Shown: piece after piece, positions 25,289 through 34,103 of the stretch
Layout: each line of letters begins with the position of its first letter
Position numbering within the stretch: the first letter of the stretch is position 1
NCBI RefSeq assembly: GCF_014642405.1
Contig: NZ_BMIN01000020.1
Coordinates: 1 to 64,000, forward strand
Length of the DNA: 64,000 bases
Source: Pontibacillus salipaludis
GTDB taxonomy: Bacteria; Bacillota; Bacilli; Bacillales; BH030062
Direction: 5' to 3'
The notes under the pieces: generated by a model
Databases searched by the model: none
What the model saw: only the letters and a program-made list of their open reading frames with translations
Told to the model about the DNA's origin: nothing
Program-made: the position numbers and the translations under genes

Positions 25289-26045
25289 ACAATGTGATCG
25301 GCTAATTGATTATATAAGCGGCGAGCTAAATGAAGAAGAAAAACGAGCATTTGAAGATCATTTGAAAGAATGCTCTGAATGTCGTGAAGAAGTTGAAGAG
25401 ATGGGCAGCATTATGGAAGATCTTCCATACGCTGCAGAGCCAGTAGAACCACCTGAAGGCATGAAGAACAGGGTTCTTGAGAGTGTGTTTGAGGAAGAAC
25501 AAACGGAAGCGGATTTTGTACGTGATGAATCGGAACAATCTTATGAAGATGATAAAGTAGCATCGCTCACGACTCACAAACAGAAGAAGCGCGCTAGAAA
25601 ACCATGGACAGCGTTATTAGCAGCGGGATTACTATTATCCGTGTCAGGAAATGTTTACACTCTATTCAATGAAGCGGATAAAGATACCGGTACTGTGGTG
25701 GACAGCATAGACGAGGTAACGAATAAAGTCACGTTATCTGGGCAGCAAGAAGGATCGGGCTCGGCATCTATTATTAAACAACAAGAAGATATGACGCTTG
25801 TTGTAGAAGCGGAGCAGCTGAGCCAATTACAAGGTGAAGAAGTTTACCAAGTATGGCTCATTAATGGAGAAACCCCATACAGAGCAGGTAGCTTTGTGAC
25901 CAATCAAAATGGTGAAGGTGCTGTAGCTTTTTCTCTAGAAAAGCTAAATGATCAAGGTGATTTTGATACAATCGCCATTACGAAAGAGCCTGACGCCACA
26001 AGTGAAACCCCTCGAGGCGACATTGTCTTGTCCTCGAAGCTTTAA
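25281..26045 (+). CDS. Zinc-finger anti-sigma factor (RskA-like)
   Basis: This protein has 254 residues from ATG 25281, behind AAAGGGGGTG. The N-terminal anti-sigma zinc finger is HLKECSEC (about residues 30-37, the HxxxCxxC pattern). A single TM lies near residues 108-130 (PWTALLAAGLLLSVSGNVYTLF). The external C-terminal domain matches RskA-type domains (VEAEQLSQLQGEEVYQVWLI, SETPRGDIVLSSKL). It should hold the sigma factor at the membrane until regulated proteolysis. Confidence 0.88.
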   Translation: MPEQCDRLIDYISGELNEEEKRAFEDHLKECSECREEVEEMGSIMEDLPYAAEPVEPPEGMKNRVLESVFEEEQTEADFVRDESEQSYEDDKVASLTTHKQKKRARKPWTALLAAGLLLSVSGNVYTLFNEADKDTGTVVDSIDEVTNKVTLSGQQEGSGSASIIKQQEDMTLVVEAEQLSQLQGEEVYQVWLINGETPYRAGSFVTNQNGEGAVAFSLEKLNDQGDFDTIAITKEPDATSETPRGDIVLSSKL

Positions 26046-26048
26046 AGA

Positions 26049-26090
26049 AAAGAAGACCTGGACCAATAATGGTTCAGGTCTTCTTTTTTT
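26049..26090 (+). terminator. Terminator after the sigma/anti-sigma operon
   Basis: AAGAAGACCTGGACC-AATAAT-GGTTCAGGTCTTCTT plus T-run. Confidence 0.88.
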
Positions 26091-26098
26091 GTAGCAAT

Positions 26099-26762
26099 GG
26101 ATCTGTTACTGTTTAGTGTTGATTTTGTTCTATATAAGTCTTGAAGTTGAGGTGAGGGCCGTTACGATTATGAGTGCTTGGGCTTGCTCGGGGACAACTC
26201 GCTTTCCTGCGGGGAGCTGGGAAGCCTCCTCGTTCGCATTCGCTCTCTGTGGGGTCTTCCCTAGGCTTCTTTTCCCGCGGGAGTCTCGCAGTCCCCGAGC
26301 AAGCCCTGACATTAAAAGGGTGAACGGCCCCGAAGTTCGCATCAGCAGGTCTGTTGTTACCCTATATGGCATGATTTCGTTCCTCCTTGTATGGTAAAGG
26401 TGGGCCTGGAAACTGCGAGACTCCCGTGGCAGAAGAGCCTAGTCTAGTTCTGGCGTGGAGGACCTAGCGAGACAAGTCATCTTTTTTACAAAGGCTTAGC
26501 GCCTTTTCCAAAAAGCTGTCTTGTCCGTACGGTCCTAGGCACCACGCCTACACTTTTCAATCTAGGTGAGACCCCGGAGGCCGGCTATGCCGGCTGAGGA
26601 GGCTCACCAGCTCCCCACAGGAAAGCGAGTGGTTTCCAGGCCCACCTTACGCTCAACTAAAGTTAACAGAAACATTATCTCAGCTTCGGGCCTTCAAGGT
26701 TACTGTCCTATTCTTGAACAAGGTTGTTATAAAGAATGACAACAATAAACTTTAGCAGAGCC
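26099..26762 (-). mobile_element. MITE-like hairpin element, copy 3 (two hairpins)
   Basis: Both borders are visible: GGATCTGTTACTGTTTAGTG at the left and AACTTTAGCAGAGCC at the right, imperfect inverted repeats of one another. Two GC-rich hairpins lie inside. One (about 26187-26306) is closed by GGGCTTGCTCGGGGAC and its complement. The other (about 26401-26645) is closed by GGTGGGCCTGGAAAC and its near complement, and carries a unique block with a nested stem CTAGTTCTGGCGTGG. The 8-bp flanks GTAGCAAT and TTAGCGTT agree at five of eight positions, perhaps a decayed target duplication. Confidence 0.65.
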
Positions 26763-26819
26763 TTAGCGTTAAATGGAAAAAAGTGTTAAGGTGAAAGGAG
26801 AAATGGGGAGGTGTTTAGG

Positions 26820-27131
26820 TTGGAAGTATGGAAAGGGTATGTGGTTACTATAGCAGAACTATTGGTATTTATTGTGATCGGATTTTTTATAAGTGAATAT
26901 GTTCTTAGTTTTACTTATGAACAAGCTGGTATTTCTTATATGGGTAATATAGGGAAAGTTTGGTTTGGGATCTCTTTATCTTTGTTTTGTCTCTATTCAA
27001 TCATCGCACATCGAAGTAAAGGGAAGAGTCATGAACTTCTTAAGGGAAGGATCGGCTCCAAGACATTTTATGTTGTGTTCGTGTTCTCCATCTATACAGT
27101 CCTGGCTCCACTCTTTGATGGGGCACTATAA
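26820..27131 (+). CDS. Small membrane protein, 103 aa
   Basis: TTG 26820 lies eight bases behind GGGGAGG; GTG 26811 overlaps that site. Three hydrophobic segments are predicted (about 8-26, 45-60, 80-98). I do not recognise a family. It begins 57 bases after a MITE-like element, and the cell-wall protein gene follows 86 bases later with no clear terminator between. Confidence 0.55.
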   Translation: MEVWKGYVVTIAELLVFIVIGFFISEYVLSFTYEQAGISYMGNIGKVWFGISLSLFCLYSIIAHRSKGKSHELLKGRIGSKTFYVVFVFSIYTVLAPLFDGAL

Positions 27132-27217
27132 ATTTTTTAAAAAAATGGTGATCCAAATAAAGATCCTCCTCGATAGCTTAGTGAATAAACAAAAAACAAA
27201 GAGGAGTGGATCTATCC

Positions 27218-28561
27218 ATGAACATGAAAAAAGCACTTGTAACTGTACCTTTAAGTTTCTCTTTATTACTTCCGACAACAGCAAGTATTGTGAGCGCAGA
27301 TGATCACAGCTCGGCAAAACCAACTGTCACGACAGAAGCTGTTGAATTACGTGCTTCCTTGGATCGTCTTTTAAGTGAGCACGCTTACCTGGCTGTTGAA
27401 ACGATGAGAAAAGGGGCTGAAGGGGCAGAGGATTTTGAGGCATCGGCAAATGCCCTTAGCAGTAATACAGAAGGTTTATCAAAAGCGATTGCTTCTGTGT
27501 ATGGTGAAGAAGCAGGTAAACAATTTAAACAGATTTGGTCGGATCATATTGGTTACTTCGTTGATTATGTTAAAGCCACAGGCAACGAAGACGCTGAAGC
27601 TAAAGAAGCAGCTCTTCAGGAATTAACTGAATACCGTAAAGACTTCTCACAGTTCTTAGAAAATGCAACAGATGAGCGCTTAAAAGCAGGAAAACTTGCA
27701 GATGGACTACAGATGCATGTTAACCAACTTATCGGAGCTTTTGATAGCTATGTAGCTGGCGATTATGAAAAAGCTTACGAATATGAACGTAAAGCGATTG
27801 AACACATGTACGGAGTAAGTAAAGGACTAACGAGTGCAATTGTGGATCAGTTCCCGGATCAATTCAATGAGACGAAGGCGGTAACACCAGCAGCTGATCT
27901 GCGCTCAAACTTAAACCATCTCATGAGCGAACACGCAGGATTGGCTATGATGGCTATGCAAAATGGTATTGATGGATCAGAAGACTTCAAAGCATCTACA
28001 CAAGCTTTAAGCCATAACACGGATGATCTTGCAGCAGCCATTAGCTCCATTTATGGTGAAGAAGCAGGTCAGGAGTTTAAGAAAATGTGGACGAACCATA
28101 TCGGCCACTTTGTAGACTATGTAAAAGCTACCGGTGCTGATGATGAGGAAATGAAACAAAAAGCATTAGATGCTCTTGATCAGTATCGTCAGGATTTCTC
28201 CATGTTCTTAGAGAAAGCCACAGAAGGAGAGCTAAAATCCGAAACACTAGCGAAGAATCTGCAGAGTCACGTTGACTACTTGATTACTACGTTTGATCAG
28301 TATGCACAAGAAGATTATGATATGGCATATGAAACACTTCGTGAATCTTATGGCCACATGTTCGGAGCAGCAAAAGCTTTATCCTCAGGGTTTGTAAATC
28401 AATACCCAGAGAAATTTAGCTCTGACATGCCTTCAGAAATGCCAGATACGGGAATGGGTGGAGCAGAGCAGTCAAACAACTTCACTTGGATTATCTTATC
28501 TGTGTTAGCGATGCTGGCTGGTACAGCAGTCTTTGCTCGTAAACAATCTCGAAATCAGTAA
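27218..28561 (+). CDS. Secreted duplicated helical protein with LPxTG-like anchor
   Basis: This protein has 447 residues from ATG 27218 behind GAGGAGTGG. A signal peptide (about 1-28) precedes two homologous all-helical units of about 180 residues (roughly 43-220 and 227-400). Both share SEHAxLA, EDFxASxxALSxNT, YGEEAG, HIGxFVDYVKATG, QxHVxxLI and a late HMxG. Then comes MPDTGMGG, a hydrophobic segment and a basic tail RKQSRNQ: a cell-wall sorting signal with M in place of L. The four recurring His positions, one per helix, suggest a four-helix bundle able to hold metal or heme. That is inference. Family unknown to me. Confidence 0.75.
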   Translation: MNMKKALVTVPLSFSLLLPTTASIVSADDHSSAKPTVTTEAVELRASLDRLLSEHAYLAVETMRKGAEGAEDFEASANALSSNTEGLSKAIASVYGEEAGKQFKQIWSDHIGYFVDYVKATGNEDAEAKEAALQELTEYRKDFSQFLENATDERLKAGKLADGLQMHVNQLIGAFDSYVAGDYEKAYEYERKAIEHMYGVSKGLTSAIVDQFPDQFNETKAVTPAADLRSNLNHLMSEHAGLAMMAMQNGIDGSEDFKASTQALSHNTDDLAAAISSIYGEEAGQEFKKMWTNHIGHFVDYVKATGADDEEMKQKALDALDQYRQDFSMFLEKATEGELKSETLAKNLQSHVDYLITTFDQYAQEDYDMAYETLRESYGHMFGAAKALSSGFVNQYPEKFSSDMPSEMPDTGMGGAEQSNNFTWIILSVLAMLAGTAVFARKQSRNQ

Positions 28562-28595
28562 GGTGAAGGGCTTCTAAGTATAGTTAATTGGTATT

Positions 28596-28638
28596 AAAAA
28601 GAGAGTGAAATCTTAAGCCAAGATTTCACTCTCTTTTT
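28596..28638. terminator. Bidirectional terminator
   Basis: AAAAAGAGAGTGAAATCTT pairs with AAGATTTCACTCTCTTTTT between convergent genes. Confidence 0.88.
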
Positions 28639-28659
28639 CTTTTGTTTTAATAAGTTCCA

Positions 28660-28995
28660 TTAGGACTTGCATTGTTTATGGGTGGGAATATCAATCCACT
28701 CATCCGCCCATGCTTTGATGTCTTTCATTAATGGTTTAAGAGAATGTCCTTTATCTGTTAGAGAATATTCAATTCTTACAGGCGTTTCAGCGTATACTTC
28801 TCTGTGAATGATGTCTTCAGCTTCTAAATCTTTCAACCGTTCAGATAATAAACGGCCGCTAATCCCGATTGCGTCTTTTATTTCATGGTTTCTCTGAGGG
28901 CCAGATAATAATTGATATATAATAAGTGCATTCCAACGCTGGCTAATAATCCCGACAGCTTTTTCAAATCTCGGACATAAACTAGAGTCTTCCAC
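28660..28995 (-). CDS. HxlR-family transcriptional regulator
   Basis: This 111-residue winged-helix protein has the family order CPRFEKAVGIISQRWNALII, GPQRNHEIKDAIGISGRLLS, LKDLEAEDIIHREVY and IEYSLTDKGHSLKPL. The N-terminal Cys (residue 7) is the position used for thiol or aldehyde sensing in several HxlR proteins. It is divergent from a DoxX gene, its likely target, across palindromic DNA. Confidence 0.9.
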   Translation of the reverse strand: MEDSSLCPRFEKAVGIISQRWNALIIYQLLSGPQRNHEIKDAIGISGRLLSERLKDLEAEDIIHREVYAETPVRIEYSLTDKGHSLKPLMKDIKAWADEWIDIPTHKQCKS

Positions 28996-29042
28996 AGTCG
29001 ATCTCTCCTTCGTTTATAGTGTAACATAACTTCTGCCTTTCC

Positions 29043-29120
29043 GTAACCTAATTGCATACCATAAACAAATTACTTGTCGTATCGAGGTTACATGATTATA
29101 ATTAGTTACATAAAGTAACT
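29043..29120. promoter_or_regulatory. Operator candidates between hxlR and doxX
   Basis: GTAACCT (29043-29049) is inverted as AGGTTAC (29085-29091). AGTTAC-ATAAA-GTAACT (29104-29120) is a perfect dyad. Shared GTTAC/GTAAC half-sites suggest HxlR dimers. Confidence 0.5.
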
Positions 29121-29159
29121 TGTTGAGTGAAAAACGATCCTATAGAAAGGATGAGAAGA

Positions 29160-29588
29160 ATGAGTCATAAGCGACATCAAATTGGCATTTTTTTATTACG
29201 CCTCTTTTTAGGGTTTACAGTCTTTATACATGGACTTACAAAATTTAAAATCGGTATGGGTAACACATCAATTGCTCTTGAATCGATTACAATCCCTATG
29301 TCCTTGTTATATTCAATAGGTATTATTGAAGTAATAGGAGGGCTATTCTTAATGATTGGATTTAAAGTTCAAATAACGTCATCTATCATTGCGGTAGTCA
29401 TGTTACTTTCTATTACACAACTAAAACTACCGATTGGGTTTTTAGGCACCAACTTAAGAGCGGGGTTTGAACTTGATTTGGCTCTATTATCTATTGCAGG
29501 ATTCCTTGCACTAGATGGGAAAACTCCCTTCGCTATTGAAAATATTACATTTCAGTCAGATGAGTGTTATAAATGTCCGGAAGTATAA
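29160..29588 (+). CDS. DoxX-family membrane protein
   Basis: This protein has 142 residues from ATG 29160, nine bases after AGAAAGG. It has four TM segments with the DoxX pattern LLRLFLGFTVFIHGLTKFK, IGIIEVIGGLFLMIGF and a final FELDLALLSIAGFLALDG. DoxX proteins are linked to thiol or quinone redox balance in the membrane. Probably controlled by the divergent HxlR regulator. Confidence 0.85.
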   Translation: MSHKRHQIGIFLLRLFLGFTVFIHGLTKFKIGMGNTSIALESITIPMSLLYSIGIIEVIGGLFLMIGFKVQITSSIIAVVMLLSITQLKLPIGFLGTNLRAGFELDLALLSIAGFLALDGKTPFAIENITFQSDECYKCPEV

Positions 29589-29615
29589 GTGATTGTAAAC
29601 AACAAAGAAAAATAC

Positions 29616-29670
29616 AAAAAAGCTAGCCCGATCCTTACATGTGTTTACAGTTTAGGACCGGGCTATTTTT
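29616..29670. terminator. Bidirectional terminator
   Basis: TAGCCCGATCCTTA pairs with TTTAGGACCGGGCTA, flanked by A-run and T-run, between convergent genes; overlaps the stop of the YihY gene. Confidence 0.8.
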
Positions 29671-30514
29671 ATGCTGAAAACGTAGAATCGGTGGAAGATT
29701 TTCTGTGCCTCTTATGGTAAAGAACATTTATTTCAGCGCCAATCATAAGGATAAGTCCTGTTAGGAAGAACCATAATAATAAAATAATAATCCCACCTAA
29801 ACTACCGTACGTAGCTGAATAATTCCCAAAGTTACTAACATAGAAGGAGAAAGCAAGGGAAATGAGTTGCCATAAGATCGCAGTGATCATAGCTCCTGGA
29901 AGTATGTGTTTAAATGGATAGTTTTTGTTCGGTGCAAAATGATATAAAGCCATTAAAATTCCTGTCATTACAACAATCCCAATCGCCCATCTTAAAAACT
30001 GGAAGATAATGACGGATTGTTCAGGGAGATTTAAAGCTTGGTTGATTCCTTGAATGATGAGATCACCAAACACAGGCAGTACTAGTGCTACAGCAATGGC
30101 TACAATCATTCCTAATGTAAGGACGATCGATAATAACCGGACCTTAATGAAAGATCTAGTTTCCTCAACTTCGTAGGCCAGATTCGCTGAATTAATAAAT
30201 GCCATTACTCCTGAGGATGCAGACCAAAGGGTACCAATAATACCAACGGTTAACAAACCACCTTTAGGGGAGTCGACTAAACTGATGATCTGCTCCTTAA
30301 AGATACTCATCGTTTCATCTGGTATTATACTTCCCATAAATTCAATAGCAAGTTGTGAGTCTATCTTTAAGTATGGAAGAATAGAGAGCATTAGTATAAG
30401 TAGCGGAACGATTGCTAATAAATAGTAATAGGCTTGGGCTGCAGCAAGTATGGGGATATTATTTTCTTGAAACTTGTTCTTTAACTCTTTTACATAACTA
30501 ATGATTGATTTCAA
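29669..30514 (-). CDS. YihY/BrkB-family membrane protein
   Basis: This 281-residue protein has six TM segments. It carries the family motif AAAQAYYYLLAIVPLLILML near the N-terminus, SASSGVMAFINSANLAYEVEE in the middle and LLWFFLTGLILMIGAEIN near the end. B. subtilis YfkH is of this kind. The function is unsettled; it was long misnamed RNase BN. Single gene. Confidence 0.88.
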   Translation of the reverse strand: MKSIISYVKELKNKFQENNIPILAAAQAYYYLLAIVPLLILMLSILPYLKIDSQLAIEFMGSIIPDETMSIFKEQIISLVDSPKGGLLTVGIIGTLWSASSGVMAFINSANLAYEVEETRSFIKVRLLSIVLTLGMIVAIAVALVLPVFGDLIIQGINQALNLPEQSVIIFQFLRWAIGIVVMTGILMALYHFAPNKNYPFKHILPGAMITAILWQLISLAFSFYVSNFGNYSATYGSLGGIIILLLWFFLTGLILMIGAEINVLYHKRHRKSSTDSTFSA

Positions 30515-30595
30515 CGAAAACCCTCCGTTTTATTTGTTTATGTACATTCCTTCCCCTTTTGGAAAACTTTTTAATCGTCAAGATGTAAAGAATGT

Positions 30596-30621
30596 GTTTT
30601 GATTAGATAGTGTTGTGGTAA
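30596..30621 (+). promoter_or_regulatory. Possible sigma-B promoter of the DUF948/YtxH operon
   Basis: GTTTTG (30596-30601), 14-bp spacer, TGGTAA (30616-30621). It is one mismatch from a good sigma-B -10. The homologous ytxGHJ operon of B. subtilis is stress-controlled. Confidence 0.35.
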
Positions 30622-30647
30622 AACGTAGAGAAGGGAGGATAGGGAAG

Positions 30648-31067
30648 ATGATTTATCTTTATATTGGAATACTGATCGTTTCCATTTCATTTGCTTTACT
30701 GTCGATCTATATTGCTAAACTATTATCTTCAGTTTCAAGATCAATGAATGATTTAGGGAACACATTATCTGAAGTAGAACAACAGCTTCACGGGATTACA
30801 CAAGAAACAGAAGAGATCGTTCAAGAAACTCATCTCATTGTTGACGATGTAAAGGAGAAAACAGATGCCCTTCAACCGGTTTTTCACTCTTTACATGGTT
30901 TAGGTTCTTCCCTTATTCAATTGAATCGGTCCATTGATGGAGTTCCAAGTACGCTTAGAACATACACAGCCGATCATTCCGTTAAGATGACGGAAGCCTA
31001 TCATTGGGGGACTACAGCTTTGTCTCTCTATCAAAAGTGGAAGATGACCAAGCAAGAAACACATTAA
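30648..31067 (+). CDS. DUF948 protein (YtxG-like), first copy
   Basis: This protein has 139 residues from ATG 30648 behind AAGGGAGG. One N-terminal TM anchor (IYLYIGILIVSISFALLSIY) precedes a long helical region of DUF948 type with repeated V/T/E heptads (LSEVEQQLHGITQETEEIVQ). It should be membrane-anchored with a coiled-coil domain. First gene of a three-gene stress operon. Confidence 0.82.
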   Translation: MIYLYIGILIVSISFALLSIYIAKLLSSVSRSMNDLGNTLSEVEQQLHGITQETEEIVQETHLIVDDVKEKTDALQPVFHSLHGLGSSLIQLNRSIDGVPSTLRTYTADHSVKMTEAYHWGTTALSLYQKWKMTKQETH

Positions 31068-31087
31068 TAGGAAGAAGGTGAATAGGT

Positions 31088-31537
31088 TTGACGTTAGTAG
31101 GAATTGGAGTACTCATTATCGGAATCGCTTTTGCTATTATTTCGATCTTTGTAGCGCGCACCCTGAATAACTTAGCTCATGTCCTAAATGGGGTAGACGA
31201 AACGGTAAAGAAATTACCTGATCAATTAGACGGGGTAATGAATCAAACAGCAGAAGTGTTAGGTCAAAGTAGAGATACATTAGCAGATGTGAATGAGAAG
31301 ATTCGCACCCTTAGTCCATTGTTTTACATAATCGGCGATGTTGGAGAGTCTTCTAGAAAGTTAACCTCCTCCTTAGTCGATATGACTTCTTCATTAAAGA
31401 AGAATACTAATGACGGTAAAACCGTCGTAAACGAAGAGAACCTACGCGGACTCTATGGAGCGATAGCGTTTAGTTATTTCCTGACGAAGCGCAAAAAAGC
31501 AATGAAGGCAGCACTAGATCACACAAACCAAAAATAA
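31088..31537 (+). CDS. DUF948 protein, second copy
   Basis: This 149-residue protein starts at TTG 31088, behind GAAGAAGGTG. It has the same plan as the gene before it: a TM anchor (LVGIGVLIIGIAFAIISIFV) and a helical domain with KKLPDQLDGVMNQTAEVLGQ. The tail ends in basic residues (KRKKAMKAAL). The tandem DUF948 genes probably arose by duplication and may form hetero-oligomers. Confidence 0.8.
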   Translation: MTLVGIGVLIIGIAFAIISIFVARTLNNLAHVLNGVDETVKKLPDQLDGVMNQTAEVLGQSRDTLADVNEKIRTLSPLFYIIGDVGESSRKLTSSLVDMTSSLKKNTNDGKTVVNEENLRGLYGAIAFSYFLTKRKKAMKAALDHTNQK

Positions 31538-31560
31538 ACGATTAACAAAGGAGAATGGAT

Positions 31561-32049
31561 ATGGCAAATCAAAAAAGTGGATTAGGAAAAGTTACATTCT
31601 ATATGGCGATTGGAGCTTTAGTTGGTGGAGCGGTTACACTTATGAATCGTGAGACGCGCAACTCTCTTAAAGAGAAGTCTTCTTCTACGAAAGATTCCGT
31701 AAGTAGCTATGTATCAACCGTAAAAGAAGACCCGCAAGGAACAAAAGATGACCTTGTGGATCGCATTCAGCGTACTGCTACAGCTACAAAAGAAGCTGTC
31801 AATCAAATTCAGAACATTATTAATGACCAAGGAAAAGATTTAGCGAAACAAATGCAAGATGTGAAAGAAGAGTCAGAAGAGATTGTCTCTACAGTAAAAG
31901 AGACTGGAGAAGAGTTAAAAGATGTAGGCGAAAAAGCTGCAGAAGCGAAAGAAGAATTAACAAATTCTTATGAAGAAGAGGAAGAGCAAACAGCTCCAAC
32001 TACATCAACTATCCAGACTCCACAGTCTACAGATAACAGAGCACTATAA
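31561..32049 (+). CDS. YtxH-domain protein
   Basis: This protein has 162 residues from ATG 31561; ATG 31555 is too near AAAGGAG. The N-terminal glycine-rich TM (GKVTFYMAIGALVGGAVTLM) is typical of YtxH. A charged helical region (about 40-140) and an acidic Thr-rich tail follow. It completes the DUF948-DUF948-YtxH operon, comparable to ytxG-ytxH. Role in general stress is inferred from family. Confidence 0.82.
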   Translation: MANQKSGLGKVTFYMAIGALVGGAVTLMNRETRNSLKEKSSSTKDSVSSYVSTVKEDPQGTKDDLVDRIQRTATATKEAVNQIQNIINDQGKDLAKQMQDVKEESEEIVSTVKETGEELKDVGEKAAEAKEELTNSYEEEEEQTAPTTSTIQTPQSTDNRAL

Positions 32050-32059
32050 GAACACATAC

Positions 32060-32097
32060 AAAATCGCGAGAACAATTATAAATGTTCTCGCGATTTT
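32060..32097. terminator. Bidirectional terminator
   Basis: AAAATCGCGAGAACA pairs with TGTTCTCGCGATTTT; it overlaps the end of the minus-strand gene that follows. Confidence 0.85.
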
Positions 32098-32318
32098 CTG
32101 TTTTCATAAGCGGCAAGCCTGCCAATCTCTTTATTTAATAGTTGCTGCATTTCTTCACGATCTTCCATTGTAACCAAAGGATCCTCCTCACTCCAGTCTA
32201 AGGAGTATACACTATAATATCGTTTAATTCTTCTGAAATAGATCGTAGAATTTGGGAACTTGTCGAAATATCCTCGAATCCTATTCTTACGGTCGAAACT
32301 CCAACGTGATAATTTCAT
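32076..32318 (-). CDS. Small basic hypothetical protein, 80 aa
   Basis: ATG 32318 lies close behind AGGTGAG. The product starts MKLSRWSFDRKNRIRGYFDK and is rich in Arg, Lys and aromatic residues in its first half and acidic later. No membrane segment is present. The last residues are encoded by the terminator stem. I do not recognise it; composition and ribosome binding site look coding. Confidence 0.55.
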   Translation of the reverse strand: MKLSRWSFDRKNRIRGYFDKFPNSTIYFRRIKRYYSVYSLDWSEEDPLVTMEDREEMQQLLNKEIGRLAAYENRKSREHL

Positions 32319-32602
32319 GATGCTCACCTATTCCATATAATTATTTGAATTTTCTGGGGCATTATTGTAACATAAATAACTAGTGAAAGGGCGAAATGAG
32401 TCGAAAAAAGGGACATTTTATCATTTCTTCCTGTATAAGGCGGTGGGGAGTGTTCTAGAAAAGTAAAGGTTTGAAAAGTTGTATAAAAGGGATTAGTTAG
32501 TAGAAAGTATCTATGGGAGAGGAACCAGAGTTTCTAAGTTACATAAAACTCTCCTGCGCCCGGAGAATAATGGGGCGTCTATTAAAAAGAGGAGGAAAAT
32601 AC

Positions 32603-34087
32603 GTGAAGAGTTTCACGAAGATGTTTTGGATTTCATTATCAATAGGTATCGCATTCGTACTATGGGGAGCTATATTACCTGATCAAATGTTCAATGTCAT
32701 GAGTGCGGGTAAAAGCTTTGTGCTTGATCAGTTTGGGTGGTTCTATCAGTTTGCTACAACCTTCTTCTTTGTCATCTCTCTTGTTATCGCATTTAGTAAA
32801 TATGGGAAGATTAAATTAGGAAAAGAAGGCGAAAAACCAGAATACAGTACATCAACATGGTTTGCTATGCTCTTTAGTGCAGGTATGGGAATCGGGCTAC
32901 TATTCTATGGTGTTTCAGAGCCGGTATCTCACTACTCGACACCTCCTTTTGGAGAAGCGAATACAATTGAATCTGCAAAGGTAGGTTTAAGATATACGTA
33001 TCTTCATTGGGGCTTTCATGCTTGGGCAATTTACGCGATCGTAGCTCTGGCACTTGCTTATTATAAATTTAAGAAAGACATGCCAGGGTTAATGAGTGTT
33101 ACGTTACGACCAGTTATCGGGGATCGTGCAAACGGTCCAATAGGTATGGTAGTCGATATTATCGCTGTATTTGCAACATTATTTGGAGTAGCCATATCTC
33201 TTGGAATTGGTGCATCTCAAATTAATGGAGGCTTAAACTTCTTATTTGATGTTCCAAATAATTTTGGTGTGCAGCTTATTATTATGGCTATCACAACGGT
33301 ACTATTTATTACTTCGGCAGCAAGTGGTTTATCAAAGGGTATTCGCTATTTGAGTAATGCGAACCTAATTTTAGCCGTAACCCTATTCTTTGCCTTTTTA
33401 TTTCTTGGACCAACTCAGTTTATGTTGGAAACGTTCTCAGCAACGTTTGGGTCTTATGTACAGAACTTGCCTAGTATGGGGCTCAGGTTCTCTCCATTCC
33501 AACAAGAGAATAATGACTGGGTAAAAGGCTGGACAATCTTCTACTGGGCATGGTGGATCTCTTGGACACCGTTTGTAAGTACATTTATTGCCCGTGTTTC
33601 AAGAGGGCGCTCAGTACGAGAGTTCCTTGTAGCGGTCATTATAGCTCCATCAATTGTTTGTGCTTTATGGTTTGGCGTCTTTGGTAGTGCAGGTATTTAC
33701 TACGATCACATCATGGGCATTGATGTGGCAGGTCAAAGTTTAGAGACAGCGTTATTCTATGTATTTGAACAAATGAACTTTAGCTTTATTCTCTCTGGGG
33801 TATCTGTTTTGCTAATTCTTACATTCTTCGTTACTTCAGCAGATTCAGCTACATTTGTACTCGGAATGCAGACACACAATGGTAGTTTAAATCCACCATT
33901 CTTCGTGAAATTTGCATGGGGAATTGTAATGGTTGCTATTGCAGCAATCCTAATGTGGTCAGGTGGAATAGATGGTCTTCAAGCCGCAACCATTATTACA
34001 GGTTTACCACTCACGATTATTCTGCTCGTAATGGTGTGGGGACTTCTCAAATCATTCTCCGCTGATATGAAGGCAGATAAGAAATAG
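32603..34087 (+). CDS. BCCT-family betaine/choline/carnitine transporter (OpuD-like)
   Basis: This protein has 494 residues from GTG 32603 behind AGAGGAGG. Twelve TM segments carry the BCCT motifs GMGIGLLFYGVSEPVSHY and the aromatic WAWWISWTPFVSTFIARVS that forms the substrate pocket. It is a Na+-coupled importer of glycine betaine or a related osmolyte. This suits a salt-exposed organism. Monocistronic, with terminator. Confidence 0.93.
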   Translation: MKSFTKMFWISLSIGIAFVLWGAILPDQMFNVMSAGKSFVLDQFGWFYQFATTFFFVISLVIAFSKYGKIKLGKEGEKPEYSTSTWFAMLFSAGMGIGLLFYGVSEPVSHYSTPPFGEANTIESAKVGLRYTYLHWGFHAWAIYAIVALALAYYKFKKDMPGLMSVTLRPVIGDRANGPIGMVVDIIAVFATLFGVAISLGIGASQINGGLNFLFDVPNNFGVQLIIMAITTVLFITSAASGLSKGIRYLSNANLILAVTLFFAFLFLGPTQFMLETFSATFGSYVQNLPSMGLRFSPFQQENNDWVKGWTIFYWAWWISWTPFVSTFIARVSRGRSVREFLVAVIIAPSIVCALWFGVFGSAGIYYDHIMGIDVAGQSLETALFYVFEQMNFSFILSGVSVLLILTFFVTSADSATFVLGMQTHNGSLNPPFFVKFAWGIVMVAIAAILMWSGGIDGLQAATIITGLPLTIILLVMVWGLLKSFSADMKADKK

Positions 34088-34103
34088 CTTAACTAATAAT
34101 AGA

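Noticed and set aside
26116-26397. 93- and 80-codon frames in MITE copy 3
   Set aside because: Same palindrome effect on both strands; no ribosome binding site or plausible domain.
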